From Mallotus nudiflorus (lineage: Eukaryota; Streptophyta; Magnoliopsida; Malpighiales; Euphorbiaceae): a stretch of DNA of 64,000 bases. A program made the position numbers and the translations under genes. Below the pieces are notes generated by a model, which ran no database searches, was not told the origin of the DNA, and worked only from the letters and a program-made list of their open reading frames with translations. This document shows, in pieces, positions 10,421 through 20,850 of the stretch (positions are counted from its first letter, which is position 1; each line of letters begins with the position of its first letter). The stretch spans positions 6,523,501 through 6,587,500 of the forward strand of contig CANTUR010000009.1 in assembly GCA_947683625.1 (NCBI GenBank), read 5' to 3'.

Positions 10421-11841
10421 TATTTATTAGTGCCAAATTACATATAGAATTAGGTTCATTTATTCATTGGTTTTAATCATTATTTAGCATAAGGCAACAT
10501 AGAGGATTAAATAATTTTATGTTTTTATTTGGTCTTTGTTAGGGACAAGAGATATGGAGGTGCTTGGTGATGGTTAAAGGGAAAAAGAGGAAGAATTAAA
10601 GCAGAGGTTGTAGAGTAAGCATTCTATTATGATCACAAATTAATCGAAGATTCAAGTGTTCATAGGTTATGGCCCTTTTGTGATCGTAATTTAACCCTCG
10701 ATCGTAGGTTCTTGAATGGCGAAACTCTCTATGGTCAGTGTAGCAATTCCATGATTTCTACCCCTTCTCCAAATGCCCCTCTTCCATGATTGTAACTTCA
10801 CTTGCCATCATAGTAAGCTTATTTCCAGCATAGAACTTACTAAGGTGGACGATTAAAAAAAAGAAACTGTAAGGGAAGTAAAAGGATATTCTAGAGAGGA
10901 TATAAAAAGACAAGGACTATGATTTAGAGGATTTCAATCAATCAATTGGGAAGGAAATCAATCTAGGAGAGAAAGAAACATAACAACCAAGAGAGAGAAA
11001 ATGGAGTAAGAGGACAAAAGGAGTCAAGAAGAAGAAGAAGAGAACCCCCATTAAAGATTTAAGCTTCTTAATAACAATTTCTCTTTACTTTTTTATTTCA
11101 TTTTTATTTCTTAATTATCTTGGGTCGTATTAAATATTGAATGATGATTATGGTAGCCATGTGTGGCTAAGTTTTTATTTATATTGTTGGGATTTTGGAT
11201 ACCCATTTGAATTAAGTTTATTTTTATAGATTCTTTCTTATTTAATGCATATTGTGTTTGTTAAGCTTTTGATGAGTGTTGTATTTTGGCCAAATGCATC
11301 CTTAGTCTAAATCTATGCATTAAGAGATGGTAGATGTAGTAGACCGACAAATACTTATTGAATGATCAATAACTTAAAAGAGCTTGAACCCATTCAACCC
11401 TCTATAAGCTCACCTAATGCCTAATATGTTTGATGTTAACTTACTTTCATAGTGAGGATGTTAATTAAACTATGATTCTGAGTTTTAATAGATGCATATT
11501 ATTAGAGTTTAACATTCTTGAGAGTGAATGTTAAATGATTCTTGGAAGCTTGAGGTATGCATATGATTTAATTGGACTATAATTTGACTTAAGCATGATA
11601 TAGTATGCCATTCCCCAACAAAATAAGTTCAACATTGATTGATTCCCCTATTTATTGCTTAGTTTTAATCCATTAAACATTTCTTTACGTGTTAACTATT
11701 TAGTATGTTCATTATTGCATTCAAGTCCAGTTTGCTATCTTTAAATATATGAAACTAAAGCTAATAGGTGCTTTAGCCCTCAATCCTCATGGGAATGATA
11801 CTTTACTCTCTATATATTAAATGTTGACTTATGCAATTGCA
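10421..11841 (+). mobile_element. Athila-like LTR (about 1.4 kb)
   Basis: It starts after the purine tract ending TGTGGGAG with TATTTATTAGTGCCAAATT. A region of repeated words built on TGTGATCGTAA/TATGATCACAA lies at 10625-10830, followed by a TATAAAAA box at 10901-10908. It ends near CTCATGGGAATGATACTTTA and GCAATTGCA (11841), which resembles the end of many Athila/gypsy LTRs. Boundaries are inferred; no target-site duplication was established. Confidence 0.5.
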
Positions 11842-12150
11842 GTGAGCGATTTTAGTCAACAAGAACTAAAAGCATTAGATGTTTGCTTCTCTTTTATAGT
11901 GGTAGTTATAGGGTTAGTGACTTCCATAATCTCCGAGGTAGAACACTCTGTCATTTGCACTATTTCTATAAATAATACTTTAACATCCCACTCTAATTCA
12001 ACTTGAAGGCAATTGCTTGTTCTTATTTTATTGCTTTGAATAGACTTTTTCTTAAACAAATAATCTTTGACATAGTGTCTTTTCTTACCACAGTTGATGC
12101 ACTCACTTTTTTGACGTCTGGAATTAGTAGAGTGTTGATTGTTGTGTTGC
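11842..12150 (-). pseudogene. Ty1/copia gag fragment with damaged zinc knuckle
   Basis: On the minus strand 12101-12060 reads CINCGKKRHYVKDY, a CCHC nucleocapsid zinc knuckle (Cys-X2-Cys-X4-His-X4-Cys) in which the last Cys is Tyr. It is followed by a basic stretch (FKKKSIQSNKIR) and an unremarkable linker, as seen between the gag knuckle and protease of copia elements. The fragment is about 300 bp and is wedged between two LTRs. No protease motif is present, so the element is truncated. Confidence 0.55.
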
Positions 12151-12165
12151 TACTTCTATTACTAT

Positions 12166-15100
12166 TGATACCCTAAATTTCAGTGGTCCCCCAAAAATAT
12201 GATGATAAAGGTTCCCGTTATAAGACATGGAAGACTTCCTCAAAAATCGATCAGATGCACTTCGACAAGATGAAAAACAAAATACTCACAATGCCTAAAA
12301 ACTCTCACTTGAGCCCTAAAAAAAACCTAATATGAGCTTAATTCAGCATATCTGATGAGTGTGGGTTGGGTCCCTAAGTCTATAAAAGCCCAAAATTTCA
12401 TTATTTTTTGGGACTTTTTTTGGTGACTCAAAAAACACACTTCTAAGGAGAGAAAAGGATGAATTTGAGACTTACTCTCTCTTCCTAAACCTCTATTTTG
12501 CAAGTGGAGATGCTGCCCAAACACCAAAAACATATTTCTACTTCTTTTTTTTATATCATTTAACACCTCTTTTACCAAACCAAGCATCATCTTTGTTAAA
12601 GTGTGCATTAAAGGTAATCACCTGGTCCTTCTAAGAATCTCCAGTCTATTTTAAATAAAAAAAAAACTTTTCATTTTATATCATTTTCTTTTTCTCCTAC
12701 TCATTTCTTTCATTTTCCATCATTTTTGCATTTTCTTTCATTTTTATATTAATTATTTATTATCTTGTGATGGATTTATGATCATGTGATGATTTTTGAA
12801 GTTTGGAATAAGATATGTTAAAAGAGCGGGTAGTTCGAGTGATTCTACGGTTGCATCATTTTTATTATTTTTGCACCATTTTTCCTTTTTTATATATAAA
12901 ATGGGTATTTTGGTGTTAAAGTTTACATTTTTATTATTATTCTTGCATTTTTACTATTTTGTCATTTTTTTCCTTCAAGATAAATTTGTTATTTTTTTCA
13001 TAAAGTTCACATTTTGATGGCAAAAATTACATTTTTATTATTTTATTTGCATTTTTGTTATTTTTATCAACTTTATTTCCTTTTTTTTTTTGACAAATTT
13101 GCTATTTTTATTATGGAATCCACATTTTTATGGTAAAAATAACATTTTTATTATTCTTGCAATTTTTATTTCTTTTTGTAAAATTTATTATTTTTATCAT
13201 AAAGTTCACATTTTTATCATTTTTATTATTTTATTTGTATTTTTGTTATTTTTATTATCTTTATCTTCTTTTTTTTTATAAATTTCTTATTTTTATCATT
13301 GAGTTCACATTTTATGGAAAAAAATGACATTTTTATCATTTTTTGACTTTATTTTCATTTTCATTATTTTTGCTATTTATCTTTTTCTTTTTCTTTTTTG
13401 ATAAATTTGTTATTTCTATCATAAAGGTCATATTTTTATGGTAAAAAAAAAAACATTTATTTTTTATTTTTTTAATTTATATGCATTTATATTATTTTCA
13501 TTTTCCTTTTTTTGATAAATTTGTTATTTTTACCATAAATTTTACTTTTTACGGTAAAAATTACATTTTTATCATTTTTATTATGTTGATTGCATTTTTA
13601 TTATCTTTTTTTTTTTGTTAAATTTGCCATTTTTATCATAAATTCCACATTTTTACCATTTTTTTATATTAATTGCATTTTTATTTATCTTTGTTATATA
13701 TTTTTTTTTATAAACTTGCCATTTTTATCATAAAGTCCACATTTTTATTTATCTTTGTTATATTTATTTTCTTTTTTTTTTTTTATAAACTTGCCAGTTT
13801 TATCATAAAGTCCACATTTTTATGGTAAAAATTGTATTTTTATAATATTTATTATATTAAATGCATTTTTATTTTTATTTTTTATAAATTTGCCATATTT
13901 TTATCATAAAGTTTACATTTTTATGGTAAAAATTACATTTTTATCATTTTGATTATATTAACTACATTTTCATTATTTTTGTTGTTTTTTTTTTTTTGGA
14001 TGAATTTGCTATTTCTATCATAAAGTTTACATTTTTATAGTAAAAATTACATTTTTATCATTCATATTATATTAATTGCCTTTTTTTTTAATCATTTTTG
14101 TCACTTTTCATTTCCCCTTTTGATAACTTTGTTATCCCTATCATAAAGTTTACATTTTTATGGTAAGAATAGCATTTTTATCACTTTTATTGTTTTTTTA
14201 TTGCATTTTATTACTTTTATTATTTTTAATTGCATTTTCACAATTTTTATTATTTCACTTGCATTTTTATTACTCTTATCATTTTTATTTTTATTTTTTA
14301 ATTTCCTTACATTCTTATCATGAAATTCCCATTTTTATTGAAAATATGGCATTTTTATTATTTTACTATCTTCACCATTTTATCATTCTATTTTAATTTC
14401 TTCAAACTTTCATTGTCATAAAATTTTATTTTTATGATAAAAATAGCAACTTTACACAAAAATACCTAAATTCTAAAATCTTGCATAATGCATCCCCACT
14501 AGCATCCTTGTTTGCTTATTTATTTAATTATTCTTGTTATTTCAATTATTTTTCTTCATCTCGTTATGAATAATATATAAAATTGCTCTGAATGTGATGC
14601 GTGATTGCATGTATGTCAAAGCTAACCTTTTGTTTTGCAAGTTTATTAGAATAAGATTTTCTCTCTTATTTTATTTTCCATTTTGATGAAATTAATAGAA
14701 TAGAGAATTTTCAAGGCAATGTAATCCTTAATCATGATTTCCCTTTTATTTATTTTGGATGTATTTATTAGAATAGGTTTTTTCCAAGGGTTGTAATCCT
14801 TAATCCTTTGCCCTGTTTTTATTTTTTTTTATTTGTGTGTTTATTTGTTTATTACTTCTTACATTCTTGTGTGCTACTTGCTAATTGCTTACTTGTTTGC
14901 ATTATTATTTGTTAATTGATGTGATTAGTGAATGTTTATTTATTCATTTATTTCATGATCTATGCATGCCAAATTCAATTATCCCATGCTACAACTTTTT
15001 TTATTGCAATATTAATTTGACTAACAAATCAAGTGTGGTAAATGCATTATTAAACCAAAATTAGGATGAAGGAACGAGTAATTAAATAATGTATAATAAG

Positions 15101-15305
15101 AAATAGGATAAGTTACGCCTACTCTTCGAACCTGGAATCTCTAGTTAGGAAAGTGAGTTTTTAATTCACTTTTCCAGACGACAGTCAAGTGGTGACTCTA
15201 ATCTACAAAGCCTATTTAGGCAGAACCTCCCACATCAATAACATCCGGTAGATGGATGCCTTAGCCTGTGTGCCTCAACATCACATTGACCTTGTCTCGT
15301 TACAG
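12166..15305 (+). mobile_element. Large Tat-like LTR (B), probably solo, about 3.1 kb
   Basis: It begins TGATACCCTAAATTTC at 12166, similar to LTR A (TGCCATACCTTAAATTTG). A TATAAAAG box lies at 12381-12388. The body contains a T-rich tandem repeat (12650-14440). Near the end it has the GGGTTGTAATCC-TTAATCC words also seen in LTR D (52.77 kb), and AAGTGGTGACTCTAATCTAC, matching the GGTGGCAACTCC word near the ends of LTRs C and D. The end is placed at CTCGTTACA (15305). No PBS follows and no polypurine tract precedes, hence solo or truncated. The flanks ACTAT and GTTCA do not match. Confidence 0.55.
12650..14440. repeat. Degenerate T-rich tandem repeat, period about 100-120 bp, inside LTR B
   Basis: A landmark, ATCATAAAGTTCACATTTTTA with variants, recurs at about 12998, 13104, 13199, 13299, 13418, 13532, 13636, 13727, 13803, 13904, 14018, 14140 and 14318. 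Between landmarks the order is ATGGTAAAAATTACA, TTTTTATCATTTTTATTAT, TAATTGCATTTTTATTA, a T run, then GATAAATTTGCCATTTT. Spacings range from 76 to 178 bp, mostly 95-120. Open frames here (12796-13017, 13090-13327, 14160-14396) are by-products of T-richness. Confidence 0.85.
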
Positions 15306-16080
15306 TTCACGAAAAAATGGACTCGCACATGCATACAATTATTGCTTCAATGATTGTTTTGATGGTGAACATGACTTTCCTAACTTTAATTCTCCATTGT
15401 TTAAGATTCCCATCATTAGGATATGGTGGTGAGAATGTAGTTTCTGTTTAAGCAACAACTTCCTAGAGGGCTTGACCTTGCAAGTGAGAACTCCAATTGT
15501 TCTTCACACTCGTATCTTTTTGTGATTAATGTCAATGCTACTAAAACTTTCAGTTTGTCAAAAATAAACTTTCCTTATTTGCTATGCACATAATTAATAG
15601 CTTTTCATTCGGGATTGTTCCTTAAAATCTCCATTTTGTTTTCTAGATACAATGAAAAGAGTGAATGAAATAATAATGATCAAGGCCTTAGTTTTTGTGA
15701 TCAATTTGTCAATATTCATGACGCCATTTTTTATCAGAATAATATCGGAGGTTGGTTTTTCCAAAACTTGAAAAGTATTTTCAAGTGTATGGGATACCTA
15801 ATGATCAAAAGATTGTCCTTTGAAGGATTTTGGAAGAATTGTTACACTACGTTATTTTGTTGCATGATGCAATGGAGCTGATGGTTCTGCATAAAATCAT
15901 TTTTTTTTCCCTTGAAGATCCCGTTGCCTTGTAAATCATTTTTGACTGATTTTATCTAAAACTAGTACATAAGCATAGTTGTTGAAGCATGAGAAGTATG
16001 TGGGTAAAATAATGAGATTAAGGGCCTTATAACTGGAGACATGGAGACATCAAAATTGGCCAAGGCTAAAGCCATTTTGG
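15306..16080 (+). other. Unresolved stretch; weak gag-like trace
   Basis: No gene is supported. Around 15745-15860 two frames together read WFFQNLKSIFK and then YGIPNDQKIVL, which loosely resembles a retrotransposon gag (WLxxLExYFxxxxIPxxQKVxL). This is only a hint. The rest shows no motif on either strand. Confidence 0.2.
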
Positions 16081-16685
16081 TGTAAGACTCCATGTGTCAA
16101 GAAGGAGGAGGGTCAAGTTTTTGCTAATTTCAAGTTTAGCACTCAGCCCATCATGCATGGCCTGCTTCAAGATTCTAACATATTATCAAAGTCTAAATAC
16201 CTTAACGGGCCATCAAGATCTTGGTCCAAGAAGAAAGAAGAGGTCGAAATCCAAAGACATAATGAGCCATCATCAGCATATAGGCCAGATATTGAAGAGG
16301 TAAAAGCCTAAGAAGAAAAGAGACAGATGGGTGGATACTAAAGGAAGACAGTCCAAGCCCAACCAAAAAGAAATGGGTAACCACTGAAGGAAGAAAGTCC
16401 AAACCTAAAAAGGTGAAAAAAAAAGTATACACTAAAGGAAGAAAGTTCAGAGCCTTAAAAACGTCCAAAGCCCGAAAAGAATAGGTTGGACCAAAAGAAT
16501 TTCAAGAAAGACACCTCATAGATATTGAAACAACTGGGCTATAAAGTGTAAAGTCCAACCTGATTGCATTTGAGAAGTAGTTGGTGTAAGGCTCCATGTG
16601 TCAAGAAGGAGAAAGACCCAGTTTTTGCTTATTTCAGATTCAGCACTCAAGCACATCAGGCCCGACCCGCTTCAAGATTCTAACA
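16081..16685 (+). mobile_element. TRIM (terminal-repeat retrotransposon in miniature)
   Basis: Two direct repeats of 100 and 101 bp (16081-16180 and 16585-16685) both start TGTAAGRCTCCATGTGTCAA and end TTCAAGATTCTAACA, so each begins TG and ends CA like an LTR. Directly after the left repeat, TATTATCAAAGTC resembles the initiator-Met PBS (TGGTATCAGAGC). Before the right repeat is GAGAAGTAGTTGG, a weak purine tract. The 404-bp interior has no coding capacity; it contains three diverged copies of an ACTAAAGGAAGAAAGTCC-like word (about 16335-16450). No matching target duplication is seen. It lies 326 bp upstream of the subtilase start codon. Confidence 0.75.
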
Positions 16686-16774
16686 ATATTCCTGGATTGT
16701 GGAGACGCCAAATTCAGAAACTTCCCTTGGTTTCCTGCATTACAATATTTACTTGCAATATTTAAAGTCTATAC

Positions 16775-16878
16775 GTAGTTATATATGGAACTATTTTATT
16801 GCTCATGGTCACTTATAGAAGGTTATCTGTAGTTATATATGGAACTATTTGATGGCGCATGGTCACTTATAGAAGGTT
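16775..16878. repeat. 54-bp tandem duplication upstream of the subtilase gene
   Basis: Two 50-bp near-identical copies (16775-16824 and 16829-16878) start GTAGTTATATATGGAACTAT and end CATGGTCACTTATAGAAGGTT. They differ mainly at TTATTGCT versus GATGGCGC. The second copy ends about 130 bp before the start codon, inside the probable promoter. Confidence 0.85.
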
Positions 16879-16961
16879 GCTTTGATACAGTTCATGCTTG
16901 GTTTTTATATGTATCTGTTAGCAATGATTGTACAGATTTGTCAAAGAAAAATATATATCAG

Positions 16962-16968
16962 TATAAAA
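16962..16968 (+). promoter_or_regulatory. TATA box of the subtilase gene
   Basis: TATAAAA (in GTATAAAAGT) lies 42 bp upstream of the ATG at 17011. It is the only such box between the tandem duplication and the start codon. This spacing leaves a very short 5' leader, so the real box could also lie further upstream. Confidence 0.45.
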
Positions 16969-17010
16969 GTAGTACTCGTTGCCACGAATTGAAACTTATG
17001 AATTCAACAA

Positions 17011-20000
17011 ATGGCCTCTTGTGTATCAGTACTCCATTCTTTTTATTTTGTTCTTGTAATGAGCATAGTATGCGTTCGGGCAGATGCAGACAGAAAGGCA
17101 AGCAATTAGTTAAATTTGTTTTTTCAACAATAAGTTATGCTTTGATGTTGGATGGTTTCTGAGTGAATGATCTTTTGATATTGATGTTGATAAAATTCCG
17201 AAAATACAGCAATGGTAATCCTGATTTGTTTGTAATTTGAATGGCAATGGTAATCCTGCAGCTATACATTGTGTACATGGGATCACTTCCTAAAGCTGAA
17301 TACTCACCATCATCTCATCACCTCAGTTTGCTTCAAGGAGTCACCGGAAGCAGGTAGTATCGCTATGCCTGAAAATCCTACCATTGTCTAACAGTTCTTC
17401 TAATCTGCTCTCCTCTCTCTGTCAGCTCTGTGGAAAATTTGTTGGTTAGAAGTTACAATAGGAGTTTCAATGGATTTGCTGCTAAGCTTTCTGATTCTGA
17501 GGCACAGAAGCTTGCGAGTGAGTTATGATAAAGACACTTGTCTGCAACTAAAATGAAGAAATGTTTTTATGGGATATTGCATTATACCATTGATTTATAT
17601 GCAATTATGTGCAGGTATGAAGGAAGTAGTCTCTGTTTTTCGAAGTAGAAGTTACCAGCTGCTTACCACAAGATCATGGAGCTTCTTGGGTCTTGATGAG
17701 ACTGAACCTCGAAATCCTAATGTTGAGAGTGATGTTATAGTTGGTCTTCTTGACTCTGGAATCTGGCCTGAATCAGAAAGTTTCAGTGATAAAGGTTTTG
17801 GTCCACCTCCGAAGAAGTGGAAGGGGGCATGCAACGGTGGCCAAAATTTTACTTGCAACAAGTACTTATAAACATCTTGCACGGGTTTCTTAAGCAACAT
17901 ATATAATTATGTACATAAAACTGTGTGTACTTTTACTGATGTTCTACAGGACAATTTTAACTTCGTTATCAACAATTTATTTCTATATGACAGCAAGTTA
18001 ATTGGAGCTCGATATTACAACAAAGGAGGAGATGAATTTACTTCAGCGAGGGATGGAGAGGGTCACGGAACACATACTGCATCAACAGCTGCTGGGAACA
18101 AAATCAGGGATGCAAGTTTTTTTGGCATTGCAAAGGGCACTGCAAGAGGAGGGGTACCCTCTGCCAGGATTGCTGCATACAAAGTGTGTGGTGCTACAGG
18201 ATGCGCTGGGGTAGACATTTTGGCAGCATTTGATGATGCCATTGCTGATGGAGTTGACATTATAAGCATTTCTTTGGGATTTGATTCTGCAGTAAATTAT
18301 ATACATGATCCCACAGCAATTGGTGCTTTCCATGCAATGGTGAAAGGAATATTTATATCTCATTCTGCAGGCAACAGTGGTCCTGGAATAGGATTGGTGT
18401 CAAGCGTAGCACCATGGGTGCTCTCTGTGGCTGCAAGCAGCACAGACCGCCGGATTGTTGACAAAGTTGTTCTTGGAAATGGAAAGACGTTAATTGTATG
18501 TGTTTATTCTTCTTTAACCTCTTAAAAATATCTTGTATTCGTCTTTGATTTAATCCTTTCATGGTTTATTCGACTGTTGAAATAGGGGAATTCTGTCAAT
18601 TCTTTTGTCTTAAAAGGATCTAGATTTCCTTTGATTTACGGGGCTGAAGCATCGGCTGACTGCAAACCTGAACTTGCTGGGTAAATTCTTAAAAAGTATG
18701 TAGATAGATTACAGAAAGCATTATAACATTGAATTGTGTTCCTTTTGTTTCAGAACTTGTGAACAGGGTTGTCTAGATCATAACTTAGTGAAGGGAAAGA
18801 TTGTGCTTTGCGACGACTACCATGGAAATTCTGAAACCGAGAGAGTTGGTGCTCTAGGGACTATCTTACCAATTAATGGATTTGAAGATGTTTCTTTTGT
18901 TGCTCCATCTCCTTTATTATCTTTGAACAATAAAAATTTTCAGACAGTGAAGTCCTATCTAAATTCCACAAGGTATGAATTTTCTATCTCTAGCAATGTG
19001 TGAATTACTCTTTTGTGTTTGCTTGTATGTGATTCAACTGTTACTGTAACGTGCAGTCAGCCTTCAGCAAACATTTTAATGAGTGAAGCAATTAAGGATT
19101 CTTGGGCACCAGTCGTTGCTTCCTTCTCCTCACGGGGTCCCAACGCAATCGTGGGAGATCTTCTGAAGGTATGCATAACAATCTGTTAGTATTTGATTAG
19201 TTTACCTTGCACTAATTACATTTTCTGATCAATCTGTTATATGATGCAGCCAGATATAAGTGCACCTGGAATAGATATTTTGGCAGCATATGCTCCTAAT
19301 CTTCCTCCCTCAGGTGGCATGTATGACAAACGTCGATCTAAATTCAACTTTATATCTGGAACCTCTATGGCTTGCCCCCATGCTTCCGGCGTAGCAGCTT
19401 ATGTTAAAACATTTCACCCCAAATGGTCTCCTTCAGCTATCAAATCTGCTATAATGACCACTGGTAACTAAATTAGTCGTTTTTTATTCTGTAGAGTTTC
19501 TTAGTGCATGATTATACGATCAGGATTCATTTAGAAACTAACCAATCTTGCTGTGCCTGTGTAGGTTCTCCTATGAATGCTATCACAAGCTCGGGTGCTG
19601 AGTTCGCTTACGGATCTGGGCATATAAATCCTTTAAAAGCTGTTGATCCAGGACTTGTGTATGAAGCACATAAAGAAGATTACATAAACTTTCTCTGCAG
19701 CATTACTGGCTATACTGAAGATAAGGTCAGACTCATTTCAGGAGATAATAGTACTTGTCCCAAAGGTGTTAAGAAGGGATTAACAAGGGATCTGAATTAT
19801 CCTTCTATGACTGCTGCAGTCGCTGCTGGTGAGTCTTTTCAAGTAACGTTTCACAGAACGGTCACCAATGTTGGCATTGCTAACTCGACATACAAAGCCA
19901 AGGTCTTCACAAATTCAAAACTTAAAATTAAAATGTTGCCTGAAGTCCTATCCTTTACAGCCATCAATGAAAAGAAATCTTTCAATGTGAATGTTGTTGG

Positions 20001-20100
20001 TGGAGGGTTGAATAATGAAGAGATGACTTCTGCATCGCTGGTGTGGTCTGATGGGAGCCACGATGTAAGGACTCCAATTGTTGTGCACACATTTCAGTGA
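17011..20100 (+). CDS. Cucumisin-like subtilisin serine protease (subtilase, SBT4-like), 10 exons, 731 aa
   Basis: Secreted serine endoprotease. Exons: 17011-17097, 17262-17353, 17426-17517, 17615-17861, 17994-18495, 18586-18680, 18754-18972, 19057-19168, 19250-19463, 19565-20100; they join to 2196 nt with no stop. Residues 1-24 form a hydrophobic signal peptide ending CVRA. An I9 propeptide (about 30-107) starts YIVYMGSL. The mature enzyme probably starts TTRSWSFLGL (108). Catalytic residues: Asp137 (LLDSGIWPES), His197 (GHGTHTAS), oxyanion Asn300 (AGNSGP), Ser521 (GTSMACPH). A PA insert (about 340-470) and a C-terminal Fn3-like domain (from about 630, RTVTNVG) follow. Length is normal for the family. 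Intron 1 has a GC donor (AAAG/GCAAGC); the other introns are GT-AG. The first exon was chosen because its ATG gives a signal peptide and joins exon 2 in phase. Intron 4 has an odd GTACTT donor. It is the only intact gene seen. Confidence 0.93.
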
Positions 20101-20236
20101 AGTACTATTTCATTGTTTGTTATGTATATCGCAAATACTAGTTCTTTTCAAGTTCAGGTTCTTGGAATAATTCCAAGTTCTGACGTTGCAGTACAAATAT
20201 TTGTCCAAATCAATTTGTGAAGTAATATTTTAAGAG

Positions 20237-20242
20237 AATAAA
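20237..20242 (+). terminator. Poly(A) signal of the subtilase gene
   Basis: AATAAA lies 137 bp after the stop codon, in an AT-rich 3' region. It is the first canonical signal downstream. Position and sequence fit a plant poly(A) signal; no transcript evidence is available. Confidence 0.55.
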
Positions 20243-20634
20243 ATTTCAGTAAATGGCTCTATGGGGATATATTGAATTAAATGATTTGTAACATTGTATT
20301 TTTTTTATTTTAATACTCTTAGTAATGGTCTTTGAAGGTTAAATTTTTTTCAAAAGTAATAATTGAATATTTTATTATTATGATATATAATTTTATAAAT
20401 ATAATATTTATAAAATTAATATTTACAAGTGAAAATATATGGATAGCTTATTTTTTAAAAAACATTTATGTTTAACTTCTTAGAAATATATATATTTTTT
20501 TAATATTTGGAGCTTTTATTACTTAAATATATTAAAATCTAGATGATTTTAAAAATATAAATTTTATTATTCACTCTCACTCACTCTTTGTTTTTTTTAA
20601 AAAATAAATAAATATTATCTATTTTACTTAAGTC

Positions 20635-20702
<68 letters not shown>

Positions 20703-20812
20703 AAATAAAATTAAAGAAAAAATCATAAGAACACAAAGATTTACGTGGTTCGGTCAATGAAACCTACGTCCATGGACAGGGAGAGTAATTTTATTGATTT
20801 CGGCTTTGAAGT

Positions 20813-20849
<37 letters not shown>

Positions 20850-20850
20850 A
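20243..20850. repeat. AT-rich intergenic DNA with (TA)n and (CA)n(TA)n microsatellites
   Basis: No gene is seen. A (TA)n run of about 60 bp spans 20640-20701. Next comes TTTACGTGGTTCGGTCAATG (20741-20760) and CCTACGTCCATGG, a word pair I recall as widespread in plant repeats, probably a copia LTR piece. A (CA)n(TA)n run lies at 20815-20848. Confidence 0.6.

Noticed and set aside
12796..14396. Several hydrophobic open frames (for example 12796-13017, 13090-13327, 14160-14396)
   Set aside because: They are Phe/Leu/Ile-rich reads of a T-rich tandem repeat and have no start context or domain.
16839..17162. 107-codon open frame upstream of the subtilase
   Set aside because: The real first exon (17011-17097) lies within it in another frame and gives a signal peptide. 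This frame has no domain.
18002..18562. Overlapping frames on both strands over the subtilase exons
   Set aside because: Shadows of exon 5 in other frames. The catalytic motifs belong only to the subtilase frame.
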